Source: Prorocentrum cordatum (Eukaryota; Sar; Dinophyceae; Prorocentrales; Prorocentraceae). Taken from it: a stretch of 64,000 bases of DNA. Shown piece after piece: positions 38,774-49,545 of this stretch. The notes beneath the pieces are model-generated. The model did not search any database and was not told the DNA's origin. It saw only the letters and a program-made list of their open reading frames with translations. The stretch spans positions 1,493,484-1,557,483 of the forward strand of contig CAUYUJ010015948.1 of the NCBI GenBank assembly GCA_963575745.1, read 5' to 3'. Within the stretch, counting starts at the first letter, position 1; the number at the start of each line of letters is the position of its first letter. The translations under genes and the position numbers were made by a program.

Positions 38774-39905
38774 TGGCGCGTGTGCACTTGGCACGCATGA
38801 ACCCTAACAAGCGGGTCGGGTCGGGTCGGGCGGACCCTAACGGGCGGGTCGGGTCGGGCGGGCGGGGCATTAAAGTATGGTGCGCGTACACATTGCACGC
38901 ATGAACCCTAACGGGCGGGTCGGGTCGGGTCGGGCGGGCGGACCCTGACGGGCGGGGCGGGCCGGGTCGGGCGGACCCTCGCGGGCGGGTCGGGGTCGGT
39001 CGGGCGGGCAAAACAAATTAAAAGTATGGTGCGTGTGCACTTGGCACGCGTGAACCCTAACGGGCGGGTCGGGTCGGGTCGGTCGGGCCGACCCTAACGG
39101 GCGGGCCGGGTCGGGCGGACCCTAATGGGCGGGCCGTGTCGGGCGGGCGGGGCATTAAAGTACGGCGCGCGTGCACTTGACACGCGTGACCCCTAACAGG
39201 GGGTCCGGTCGGGTCGGGCGGGCGGACCCTGACGGGCGGTCGGGACCGGGTCGGTCGGGCGGCCCTAGACGGGCGGGTCGGGTCGGAGGCGGGGGCCATC
39301 AAGCAGGGTGCGTGTTGCAGCGGACCCCTAAGGGCGGGTCGGGTCGGGTCGGGGTCGGCGGGCCCAGCGGCGGGTCGGGTCGGGTCGGGCGGGCCCTAAC
39401 GGGCGGGTCGATTCGGGCGGGCGGGCATTAAAGTATGGTGCATGTGCACTTGGCACGCGTGAACCCTCACGGGCGGGTCGGGTCGGGTCGGGTCGGGTCG
39501 GGCCGGGCGGGCCCTAACGGGCGGGTCGGGTCAGGTCGGGCGGGCCCTCGCGGGCGGGTCGGGTCGGGCGGGCGGGACGCTATAATATGGCGCGTGTACA
39601 CTTGACACGCGCGAACCCTAACGGGCGGGTCGGGTCGGGTCGGGCGGGCGGACCCTAACGGGCGGGTCGGGTCGGGCGGGCCCTAACGGGCGGGTCGGAC
39701 CGGGCGGGCGGGACAATAAAGTATGGTGCGTGCACACTTGACACGCGTGCACCCTAACGGGCGGGTCGGGTCTGGTCGGGCGGGCGGACCCTATAAGGCG
39801 GGTCGGGCCGGGTCGGGCGGACCCTAACGGGCGGGTCGGGTCGGGCGTGCGGGACATCAAAGTATGGCGCGTTTGCACTTGACACGCGCGAACCCTAACG
39901 GGCGG
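38772..39905. repeat. GC-rich satellite array, right part
   Basis: Same unit and orientation as 13140-15931 (ATTAAAGTATGGTGCG, CACGCGTGAACCC, CGGGTCGGG). It resumes in the register lost at the left edge of the TIR element. Confidence 0.95.
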
Positions 39906-40215
39906 GTCGGCCTCGGGTAGGCCGAGTGGGCAGGCCTAGGGGGTAAGCCGAGGGTGGGCCTATGGGGAAGGCCTAGGGGGTAAGCCTGGGGTGGTCCTAA
40001 GGGGTAGGCCTAGGGGTAGGCCTAGGGTGGGCCCTGGGGGTCGGCCTAGGGGTTAAGCCTAGGCCTAGGGGGGGGGGTAGGCCTAGGGGGTAAGCCCAGG
40101 ATAGGCCTGGGGTAGGCCTAGGGGGTAGGCCTAGGGGGTATGCCTAGCGGGTAGGCCTAGGGTAAGGCTATGGGGTAGGCCTAGGGGTAGGCCGAGGGTA
40201 GGCCTACCCCCCGGG
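39905..40215. repeat. CCTAGGG repeat block, right border of satellite
   Basis: GGTAGGCCTAGGGGGTAAGCC-like words, the counterpart of 12836-13140. The reading is largely the complementary orientation of the left block, so the satellite is bordered by roughly mirror-image blocks. Confidence 0.85.
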
Positions 40216-40369
40216 TTCTATATGGGCATTCGCTCCCCAGCGTGTCAGCATCTGTTCTGTTCTCTCGCATCTGGCGGCGGCGCGGCGCGCGCTCTGCCGC
40301 GGCGCGCAATGGAAGGCCAAAGGACACCATCCCCCCCAAAGGGGGGGGGGGGGGCGCCATCCTGCAGGA

Positions 40370-41400
40370 GCCCTTGCGCCGACGCGTCGGCTTGCCAAAC
40401 CCTGCGTTTTCATGCGGATGCGTGGTATTTGCGGAGTGGATGTCAAGGAAACCCTGCGCCCTCACTTGGGTGTTTGGGATGTTGGGGAGTTGGGGGCCTT
40501 GCGAAACTGCCGCAGCCGCCCCCGCACCCCGGGTCGGCGCCCTCAGAATCACGGAAACTCCAAGTGAAAACGCCAGATGTGCGAGGTCAGCGGTGAGGAA
40601 CCCCTGTGTTTCCATTTGCATGGTTACGATGAGTGGGATGGAAATCAAGCGCGCCCCGGTGCTCGTTGAAAATTTAAAACGTCTTGGAGTTGAGGGCCGT
40701 GCGAAAATGCCACCGCCGCCCCCCCCCCAGGTCGGCGCTCTCAGGATCGCAAAAACCCAAATGAAGACACAAGGTTTGCGAGGTCAGCGGTGAGGAAGCC
40801 ATGCGTTTTCATTTGGACCGCGTGGATTTTTGGGATGGAATTGAAGCAACCTTGGTTTTCATTTGGATGTTTGGGATTTGGGAGATTTGGGGGCCCTTCG
40901 AAATGACCGCCGCCGGTCCTCCCCCAGGTCGGCGCGTTCAGAATCAGAAAAATTCAAATGAAAACGAAGGGTCTGCGAGGTCTGGGGCGAGAAAACAACG
41001 CGTTTCCAATTGGATACCTTGGATTTTGAAAGCGCCGACCTGGGCGAGGAGCGGCGGCGGCATTTTCGCTGGGCCCCCAAATCCAAAACATCGCAAACAT
41101 AAGAAAAACGCAAGGCCCCCTTGATTCCCATCCCAGAAAACACAAACATCCACATACAAAAAAACGCATGGTTTCCTCACCGCTGGCCTCCCCAGCAGTG
41201 TGTTTTCACTGAAATGTCAAAGGAATTCTGAGAGCACCGACCTGGGGGAGGAGCGGCGGCTGCATTTTCGCAAAGCCCCAAAATACCAAACATCAAAAAC
41301 ATCAAACTGAAAACGCAAGGTGTGCCCGAATTCCATCCCAAATGTCCCAAACATCCCAATGACAACACGTGGTTTCCTCACCCCCTAACCTGGCAAACTC
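40370..41400. repeat. About 200-bp repeats arranged head-to-head
   Basis: Forward units (about 40380-40595, 40595-40795, 40795-40985) share CCCCCCAGGTCGGCGC, TCAGAATC-AAA and TGCGAGGTCAGCGGTGAGGA. Units at about 41030-41180 and 41200-41400 carry the reverse complement (GCGCCGACCTGGGC, GAGGAGCGGCGGC, GGTTTCCTCACCGCTGGCC). No coding sequence accepted. Confidence 0.75.
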
Positions 41401-41561
41401 TGTGTTTCCCATGGTTGCGCGTGGCGTTTGGCCGCCGGTGCTCGCAGAGTCGGCACTGGTGTTCAAAGTGTCGCCAGTAAAGCGCCAGCGCTGGCAACGG
41501 AGGGACACCAGCTCAACTGCTGCACTTCTTCATCCAAGAAGCGTTCGACATGTTGCCTGTC

Positions 41562-42865
41562 TCATGCCAGATCCATCCCGCGATTCGAATGCATCCATTG
41601 GAAGCTGCGGATCTCCTTCTTGACGAGGGCAGAGCCGACGGGTTTGCTCTCCCCGACGAAGCGGCGGACCTCGCGCCAAGTCCCATCGATGATCTGCGTG
41701 CCTGTTCTGACCCAGATCCTCTTCCTTGCGCCCGCCTTGGAAGAGTCTGGGACATCGCGGTGGCGCTTCTGGCTGTGGGGCGGCTTCAGCCAGACCCGCT
41801 CCCCCTTCGCATGGGCGCGCTTCTTCTGGTGGGCCACCCAATCGCGGACGACGCCCTCCTCCTTCAGCTTGTAAGACCTCGCGCCGTCGGTGCGGAAGAA
41901 AAAACCTCCCGCCCCTTCAGCCATCTCTGCGAGAGGGGCGCCCAATCCGTCTTGCGGATGGGCCGGGGCCAAGGGCGCGGCGCTTCGTCTTTTCTGGCTA
42001 CAAGCGGAACAGCGCGAGGGATTCGGGCGACCCGCGCCGCACAATGTCGCCCCACTGCCCTCGCGCAGTCGGCCACGCAGCGCGGGGCCCGGCGTCGGGA
42101 TCTTTCCATCTTACCAAGGTCCACCTCGTCGGCTTCCACGTCTGCCCACTCCGCGCCCTTCCCGGACTTGATCTTCGGCTCGGCCAGGCGCGCGTGCGCG
42201 GCGCGCGCAGCGTGGAGCGAGTTGCAGATGCCCCCCACTGCCCCCCACTGCCTTGCAGATGCCCCCCACTGCCTTGAAGACGCGCGGTCGCTTGGGAACA
42301 GCCTGCAGCCGCGCAGAACGGGACAGCACCCTGATGCGCAATGGGGGCGAATGACTGGCCCGCGCTGGCGTTGAATATCCGGTGAAACGATTGTGACGAC
42401 GCGTGGCGTGCGCACGTTGCAGCTGCAACGATGCCCCCGCCCGCCCGTCTTGTCCCCGCGGCCCTTCAAAAGCCCCAAGACACCGTCGCCTCAGCGCGGG
42501 CACGCAACGCCGCCCCACTTCGGCAAGATCTCCCCCTTACGCAGCTTGTCCACCAGAAACTTTTCGGAGCGGTTCACGAAGTCTTTAACGCAGGTCTCCC
42601 GCGCAGCCCTGTCCCCTCGGCCCCTTGCAACAGCCGCGGCGCCGCGGCGAATGCGCGGCGCGTGCTTGGCCGGCGCAGCCGAAGCCGCCCTCTTCATCTT
42701 CGCGGCGTGCTTCTTGGCGGCGGCGCGCCTCGCTGGCGCGCGCTTGGCCTTCGCCGGGGCGCGCGCTGCCGTCCGGCGGGGGCGCGGCGCCGCCGCGGCG
42801 GCGCGGGCCCCCCCCCTCTCGGGGGGCGGGGGGGGGGCAAGGCATTGCGCGCGGGGCGAAAGCAA
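41562..42865 (-). pseudogene. ISXO2/IS1595-like transposase relic, frameshifted
   Basis: The longest intact piece (42044-41562) carries TDGARSYKLKEEGVVRDWVA, HQKKRAHAKGERVWLKP and RTGTQIIDGTWREVRRFVGE, matching the second-Asp region and the C-terminal part of the ISXO2-like DDE domain (family knowledge). Upstream, in another frame, is EWADVEADEVDLGK near 42150, the first catalytic-Asp motif. The N-terminal part (42865-42491) is Ala/Lys/Arg-rich, then CVKDFVNRSEKFLVDKLRKG. At least two frame changes separate the pieces, so it is inactive. The family moves DNA segments; related genes are abundant in dinoflagellates. It may instead be a host-domesticated copy with sequencing indels. Confidence 0.65.
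42215..42280. repeat. Triplicated GCAGATGCCCCCCACTGCC
   Basis: Two full copies and one partial copy of about 20-27 bp inside the transposase relic; a local slippage duplication. Confidence 0.85.
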
Positions 42866-43169
42866 ATGAGCCCAGGTGCGCGCCGTTCCCAGCCAGCCAA
42901 ACGCTCCAGCATAAGCGACGCGACCGCGGCCGCTGCGGGCGAGAGCGAATGCCGCAGAGACGACGCGCGCCGTTTCACCTTGGGCGATAAAAGCACGGGG
43001 AACAGACTCCTCTCATCGCACCAAGGCGGTCTGCCGGAAACTGCCGCGCATTCGATCATGAACGCGCGTGTGGAAACAGCGCGGCCGACGGCCGCCTCAG
43101 CTGGGGCGAAATGGCGCGCGCGAGCCCGCGGCCGCCAGCGCGCGCCCGCGCCCGAAGACATCCTGTTCA

Positions 43170-45380
43170 CGCTGCCCGCCGCGCGCGCCCCGGGCGCCCG
43201 AGCCGCGGCCAGCCCGCCGCTCGACGCGCCACGCGTCGCCTGCACCGCCTGCTCCAAGGACATCGCCTTCCTGCTGTTCTTGGCGGGGGTCCGCGACGGG
43301 GGCAGAAATCAGCGCGGCCACTGCAGCCTGCCGGGCGCTCGAGGTCCTCCCGCGAGCCGCGCTCGACCTCGACGCGCTCGGGAGACGGCGGGCGCGGCGC
43401 GGCGGGCGTCGCATCTCCGTGGCCGCCGCCGCCCATGCTGAAACCGACGCCCAGCGCGCCCCCTTCCTCTGCCTCGTCGCGCATATCGGGAAGGCGCTGC
43501 ACCTCCGCGTCGGCCTCGCTATCGCCCATGCCGCAACCGAGGCCCATGTATTCTGCCTCTCCGTCATCGGGGTAAGCGGCGGCGCCTGCGCCGATGTCAG
43601 AGCGACAGCTGCCGCGTCGACGCGGCCGACGTGGGCGTGAGCGGCGGCGGCTCGGCGCGCCTTCGCGCGCTTGGCATGGGCTGGGCCACCTCTTCCCGCA
43701 CGCAAGCAAACGCCCGAACTCCTCTGGGTCGCGGCGAACGCTGGAGTCGTGCAAGTAGGCCACAGCACCTTGCCTGACTCTGGCTTCAAGCACCCCGCGT
43801 GCAAGGGGAGCGATTCGACAGCCTTGCTCTGCCCGGCTGGGGGAAAGCAGACAGCGCTCTTCGCGCTGAGCAGAGTGCTGCGCCGCTTCAGCATGGCCCC
43901 GACGCTGCTGCTGGAGGTTATTTGGGGAAGCTGGCAGAAGCATGTCAATCAACAACACCGTCGCGCCCTTCGCGGCGTCGGCGCCAATGTTTGCAAACGC
44001 CCGCCGCTCGCGAGTCGGCGCGGCCGCCGCGTTGCACTCGTTGTCTCCGCCAAACCTTGTCTGGCCCCTGACGCACTCTGCGGCGCCCCGCCCCGCGCGC
44101 TGCATTTGCATCGGATCGAAGAACGCACGCGGTGGAGGCAGGGCAACGTCGCCCGAACAATACAAGCTTCTCGCGCAGCGTGGGCCGCGCGCGAGACGCC
44201 CCGGGAGACGGGCGAGCCTGCCTTCGACGTTTGCGTTCTGCCGCCGCGCCACGAGCACGCGGGGCCGTCGGTCGGAGAGGCCCCGGTCGTCGAATACGCT
44301 GGGGGCCCACTTCTCCCCACACTCGCCGCGGAGGAAGAAATCTCGGACGACGCCAACTTCTCCACGTCGGCATGCCAGCGAGCGACAGCCATTGCAAGAA
44401 TTTACATGAGCGGCGTTTTGCCAAACCTGGCCTCGCCGATGGTCAGAAGCGCATTCGTCGGCAGCGTGCTCAGCGTGCGCTCGGCGCCCCCAGATTTTCT
44501 GGTCGAATGTCATGAAGTAGGCGCGGGTAGTGCGTCTCCATGACCGAAAAGTGGCCCCTGCCCCTTTATCTTCCGCAGCAGGCGGTTAATCAGTTCGCGC
44601 GTGAAGTTGTAGATGGGGCTGTCTGGGTCCACGAGCTGGCGCTCGACCCAGAGCATCTGCTCGCAGTCGAAGTCGCCGCGTGGTGCATCCGTCACGGCGG
44701 AGGCGAATCCCGCGGTCAACTACCTCTGCATCTCGTCGACGCCCCCGCCGCCCCCTGGCAAGCCGGCCGCGGGCGCAGCGACGGGCAACTCATACGTCGA
44801 ATACATGGAAAGTGCGCCGCTCATGTCGTGGAAGAGCAGGTACATGGTCTTCAGGGTCGCCCAGCGGTCGCGCGTCCACTGGGGGATATGCGATACGCGT
44901 CGCCAAAGATCAACTCCTGATTGATGGCGGCAAACTTCTTGATGCCGAGGAACTTGATGAGCTTCGCGGCTATAGAGCCGTCGGCCAAATTGGACACGTG
45001 CGAATTGAGGAACGTGGGGATGTCGTTCTTCACGGGGAACCCCAGCGGTGGCGGCAGGCTGTTGTTATCGCCTGAGTGCATGATCTCATGGATTGCCTTC
45101 CAGTCGACGTTGGAGAGGTCGCCTGGACACGCAGCGACGTCGAGGACGTAGCTGGTGCCCTTCTGCGCGCGGCCCCCCAATTGCTTGATGGGCAAGTCTC
45201 ACGCGGCGGCGCTGCCTGGGCTGCCGATAGCACCGACCATCGTGGCTTCAGTGAGCGCCGCGGGAGGTTTCTTCCCATTCGCCTCTGCGAACCAGCGGCG
45301 CAGGACGTCTTCGGAGTGGCTCGGGCGCTCCATGGCGCGGCCGAGGGCGATCATGCCCGCGGCCGCCACGTAAGCCATGT
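43170..45380 (-). pseudogene. Broken gene of a P-loop-containing dinoflagellate family
   Basis: Reading from 45380: MAYVAAAGMIALGRAMERPS, then AALTEATMVGAIGSPGSAAA-stop, PIKQLGGRAQKGTSYVLDVA, IHEIMHSGDNNSLPPPLGFP, AAKLIKFLGIKKFAAINQEL, then a frameshift, PQWTRDRWATLKTMYLLFHD, a stop, FDCEQMLWVERQLVDPDSPI and another shift. Next comes a Walker-A-like GEARFGKTPLM near 44430, a stop, LAMAVARWHADVE, and in another frame EKWAPSVFDDRGLSDRRPR. The end is acidic (DDGEAEYMGLGCGMGDSEAD). Several stops and frame changes make it a pseudogene. The GKTPL / LAMA-ARWH / FDD-D order matches a dinoflagellate protein pattern I remember; an ATPase role would be by analogy only. The glycine expected at the third position of the P-loop is replaced. 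Confidence 0.55.
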
Positions 45381-45488
45381 CAGCAGTCAGGCTGAGCGGC
45401 TGAGATGCTACAGGGCCAGTGAGTTTGAGCCAGCATCGCTCGCAGCAACGGCGGCGGCGGCGACGGCGCCAGGCTAACTAAACCCAGT

Positions 45489-45517
45489 CAAGGGGGATCT
45501 TGTTCAAGATCCCCCTA
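45489..45517. repeat. GATC hairpin 1
   Basis: GGGGGATCTTG and CAAGATCCCCC form 11-bp arms around two bases. A close relative lies at 45714-45742. Confidence 0.85.
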
Positions 45518-45713
45518 CATGCCAGGGTTACCAAAATTTTGGGCCCACCCCGGCGCCTCCTGCGAACGAAAACCCAAGGCCATCGCCATGGGAGACACCC
45601 CGTGCTGGGGCGAGCCGGAGGAGCCGAACGCCCTCTCGCGTGTTCCGGGGTCTTCGCAGTCCTGGGAGGCAGCGGCGGCGCTATTCAAGATCCCACTACA
45701 CGTCGGCATCGGG

Positions 45714-45742
45714 GGATCTTGTTTGAGATCCCCCCATGTGTC
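45714..45742. repeat. GATC hairpin 2
   Basis: GGGGGATCTTGTTTGAGATCCCCC-type palindrome with one mismatched pair compared with hairpin 1. Shared flanks (GGGCCCACCCCGGCGCC and GGGCCCATCCCCGCGCC) show that a segment of about 225 bp is duplicated. Confidence 0.8.
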
Positions 45743-45999
45743 GAAGCGACCGAAGGCGGGGCCCATCCCCGCGCCCCCTGCGGAAGATAACCAACGGCCG
45801 CCGCCGCGCATTCACCCTGTGCTCTGGCGTGCAAGAAAAACGCACGCCTTCTAGTGAGTTGTCGGACCTGTCAAAGGCCAGGCGGCTCAACGCGCCAGCA
45901 TGCATGTAACCCGTGAGCCACTAGTTAGCTGCCCCGCGCAGGGGTGCGCGGGATCTTCCTGTGGACCCCACGCAACCACCCCGAAGCGATCAATTACTC

Positions 46000-46544
46000 C
46001 TCGCGGTCCACCTCAGTGGATCCATGGTGAGCCAAGCCCACCACTGCTTGTCTTTGGGCGTGGCCCAGTGGTTAAACCGCCCCTGCTTCGTTCGGAAGGC
46101 CTTCATGGCAGCCCGGGCCTGCTATAGCTCGGCCTTGGGCTCCTCGGCGCGCTGCGCGTGCTTCTTGCTTTCCGCCCTGCGCTGTTGGATATATTTCTGC
46201 AGTTGCTTGACCTTCTCTGCCTGGATCCGCGCGTTCTTGGACTCGTCCGAGAGCTGCCCCCTGAGCTTACAATTGTTGCTCGTGCCTGTCGTGCTGTTTG
46301 TGTGTAGAAATTAAGCGTCGGCCAGGGCGTCACACAAGCGCCTACGCGATGCATGAATGCATTGCTTGACGAACGCGCAGAGCTTCTCCTTCACCCAAGG
46401 CCTGCCCAGGAACTTTTTCAAGGCCTTCACGCGCGCTCGGCTCATGTGATTGATGCGTTTGGTCCCGAGCGCCGTTTTCGACGAAGACGGCGTGACTGTC
46501 AGTGGTGCCATTCTACTGGCGAAGCTTTTGACGACAAAACGCAA
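46000..46544 (-). pseudogene. Coiled-coil coding fragment with in-frame stop
   Basis: A minus frame reads SRARVKALKKFLGRPWVKEK and FVKQCIHASRRRLCDALADA-stop (46450-46311). Then, in another frame, come KLRGQLSDESKNARIQAEKV, KQLQKYIQQRRAESKKHAQR, a TAG stop, and RAAMKAFRTKQGRFNHWATP, WWAWLTMDP. The Lys/Glu/Gln pattern indicates a coiled coil. Probably the remains of one gene. Family not recognised. Confidence 0.45.
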
Positions 46545-46559
46545 TTCAAAAAATTAAAC

Positions 46560-48330
46560 GTTTAATCGCAAAATGCTCGGTATAGCGTTGGACCAATCGC
46601 GGCTGACTGAACGCGAAAACGCGAGCGCCCGCGCGATGCTCCTCGCTGCAGACTGAAGCCCCGATGGGCACCACGATCACAGCGTTTGGCGCGAAAGGGC
46701 GCGGACCGAATTGCCTGCCAATCGCGACGTTGCGATGAGGAACCGCTGCGCCAAAGACAGCGGCAGCGGTGCTACATCGAACAAACACCTTGGAGCAAGT
46801 ATCATTGCGACAGCGACATCAAAGGCGCCATTACGTTCAATGACACATTGGAGGTCGCGCAACCACGCGCGAACCCCACGCGGCACTACAGCGCGCAACC
46901 GCATGATGAACGCAAACTGCACAAGCCAACGCGATGCGCGTGCCTGCGCGCGCTAACCCACAACCAGTGGCTCGCACGTGCGCGCGCGCACGTTCGAGGG
47001 CGATGGCATCGCCAGAAGTCGCGGCGCGATGGCAACTGGCTGTGCAAATTTGCAGGTCGCCAGGCGCACTTCTGAAAGTTCTTGGGGTCGCAAAACCATA
47101 ATGAAAACCGCGCCGCGCATCCAAAGCGACGCGATCACGCGAGTAGGGCCGCCCGCGCACGGCAAGGCGCGAACGCAAGCCCAAGCTGGAAAAAAAACAG
47201 CGAGGTATGGAATCGGATTGCAACGGGCGCTGGTTTTCAGGGCGCGCTAAAAACGCATCGCGCGTCGAAGCGCGACCGCCAACAGTCAGCTATGAGGCTG
47301 GGCACCCTCGCTGGGAACGGTCAGAACTCAAGAGCAGCGGCCAGGAATTGATGGGCGCCTCGAACGGCGGCGACAACAAAAAAACACATCCTCTCGTCGC
47401 CGCGCGGCGCAAGAAGCGGCGCAGTCGACCGCGCACGTCCGCGCCGCGCAGATTAGCGCAAGACGCGACGCACAACGAAGGGATTGAAAGCCCGCTCGCG
47501 CGCGCACGCGCGCACGCCGCAAAGGCGGGAGCGCGCCTCCGCGGGCCTGCGCGCGTTCCGAAGGGCCGACAGCGCGCGCCAGCGCAGCCTGCGCACTGGG
47601 CGTCGACCCACCGCGGAGACGACGTCGACGCAGAGGGTTCTGTGGAGCCAGAATACTTGAGCCAGAATGGTCGGATCCAAAATTGCAACAGAGGGGGGGG
47701 GGCGCCGGGGGCGGCGGGGGGGGGCAGGAGCGGAGGGTTTGGCGGGGCGGGGGCCGGAGGCGCAGCGGGGGGACGCAGAGTAGAGCGCGGCGAGGGGGGG
47801 AAGGGGGTCGGAGGGGAAGGAAAGGAAGGCCGCCACCATGCTTTCGCACGCAGAGGCGCGTGAAAACGCTTCGCGCTTCCATTTGGGATTATTTCCAACG
47901 TTCTCTAAGGCGTATGACGTACTTGCAGTTCGACAGGATATGCAATCGCACCCCGTTTGGCGCGCGCAATGCGTCTGGTTAGTGTCATCGAGGCCACGGC
48001 CGTGCATAAGTGACACAACAGCCGCCCCGTCTCAACAACCATCTGTTTGATCGTTTCAACCCCCGCGCGTCTCCAATCCAATGTTGGCCCTACGCTGCCC
48101 GACAAGTTCCAAAGCGGGCCCCGAGACGGCCGCGCGTGGCCCCGAGGCGGCGCAGGAAGACATCGCGACGGCCCCTTGGGGATCCCAGAAGGCGCGCCGC
48201 GACCAGCTAATCCTTTGATTCCGCACCGACAAGACCCACGAAGGACGCACGAGGCGGCGCAAACGCGCGCAAGGATATCCGAGGGCCCCCACCACAGCAC
48301 CGAAAGACAAATACTATTGATCTATCCTTG
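46560..48330. other. GC-rich stretch without a recognised gene
   Basis: High-GC sequence rich in GCGCGC words. Long frames on both strands have Arg/Ala-biased composition and no recognisable motifs. 47690-47830 is G-rich. Confidence 0.5.
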
Positions 48331-48480
48331 ATTATATTCAAGATGTGGAGGTCCGCACCTTTCGGGCTCCCTGGCGCCCCAGGGCGGCCTTCGAGGTCCC
48401 CAAAGACCACTCCGAGACGGCCAACGACCCCTCAGAAGACCGCCCGATTGTCGGAGAGGGCCCCGAGACGGCCCATAAAT
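48105..48480. repeat. Scattered CCCCGAGACGGCC words
   Basis: Several copies of GGCCCCGAGACGGCC-like words (48117, 48145, 48402, 48458), related in style to the CCAAGATGGCC family further right. Confidence 0.5.
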
Positions 48481-49224
48481 CATCATAGATTATCAAACGA
48501 CGCCCACAGGCGGTCTCGAAAGGAGTCCGCGAATAGGAAAAGCACTCAACCCGCGGCCGCCCAGGCGGCCCAAGAGCTCCGCAAGGGCGGCCCCCGCGCT
48601 GGTCCACAGAAGCCGACGCCATGCATGTTTCATCGTTTGTGTCCACGTTTGAAAAATCTGTCGCGTTTGTTTTCCGCATTTTCGGATGGGCCGCGAGATT
48701 GCTCCGAGCGCCCCAAAAAACTTCCAACGAGGTCCTCAACGGGGCCCATATGACGGCCCCGAACGGCCTCAAAATGACGGAAAACGAACGCAGGGCCACG
48801 CGAGGACGCGCCACGATGCCCCCCTTTATCAAGCACAACACCTGGGACAATGCGGGGCCAGTGTGCAAATTAGCATGTGCACCAATGCACCCAATGACAT
48901 TTCATCAAACCTCAACTGTCCGAAACCATGCGTCTACCACATGTCAGCAACAAAAAAAACTGATGTGAAAACGCAACTGTCCAAAACGAGTTTCCTGGAC
49001 AATTGAATCGCGGTTCTGATGTCTCGAATGTCATGCCGCAGGTTGCCTTCATCATCCGCCACAACACTGCGGAACCTCAACTGTTCCTAACAATTGTTTC
49101 CCTGGGCTCCTTACCACCAGGCTAACCCAACAACGCGGATAAGAAACGCCCAGCCACCAAACCAAAAAAAAAAAAAAAAACAATGTAGCCTGGCGAAAAA
49201 CCCAACCATATACAACTGGGGGCT

Positions 49225-49345
49225 CCATGTGGGGCCGCGGACCGTGTGAGGGGTGCGTCCATGTGACGTGGCGCCGCCATGTGGACGATGCTACTGGGGC
49301 CTTCGGTGGACCCCCCTGTGGGTCCACGAACCGCGCGCTGGGTTT
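49225..49345. repeat. GGCGCCGCCATGTGGAC repeat, copy set 1
   Basis: Phrase GTGGCGCCGCCATGTGGACG, then GGGGCCTTCGGTGGACC and GGGTCCACGAACC. The same order recurs at 50820-51070 and 52155-52460. Confidence 0.8.
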
Positions 49346-49374
49346 GTAGCCGCGCGATTTGTGAAGACCGCATG

Positions 49375-49545
49375 CGGGGCGGCGCACGATTTGTGAAGAC
49401 CGTCTGCGGTGTTCTTGGCCAGAGGATTTGTTAACACCGTCTGCGGGGTTTTTGGCGGCACGATTTGTTAACACCCTGGGCGCGAAACGATGTGCGAACA
49501 CCTGGGCGCCGCACGATGTGGTAACAACCTGGGCGCCGCGCAGTC
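49375..49545. repeat. CACGATTTGTTAACACC repeat
   Basis: Five or six units of about 33-48 bp sharing ACGATTTGTTAACACC and TGCGGGGTTTTTGGC. Two further units lie at 50690-50745. Confidence 0.8.

Noticed and set aside
13140-39905. Telomere-like CCCTAA words
   Set aside because: CCCTAA occurs once per unit within CCCTAACGGGCGGG and never as a tandem telomeric repeat.
12836-40215. Large inverted duplication centred on the 16-38.8 kb segment
   Set aside because: The satellite units on both sides have the same orientation; only the 31-bp ends and subterminal motifs are inverted, which fits an insertion.
43671-44543. 290-codon plus-strand frame
   Set aside because: It is the antisense of the P-loop family relic, where the minus strand carries recognisable motifs; long frames are common in such GC-rich DNA.
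46056-46100. tRNA-like A-box (TGGCCCAGTGGTTAAA)
   Set aside because: No matching B-box or cloverleaf could be built, and the stretch fits a minus-strand coding relic.
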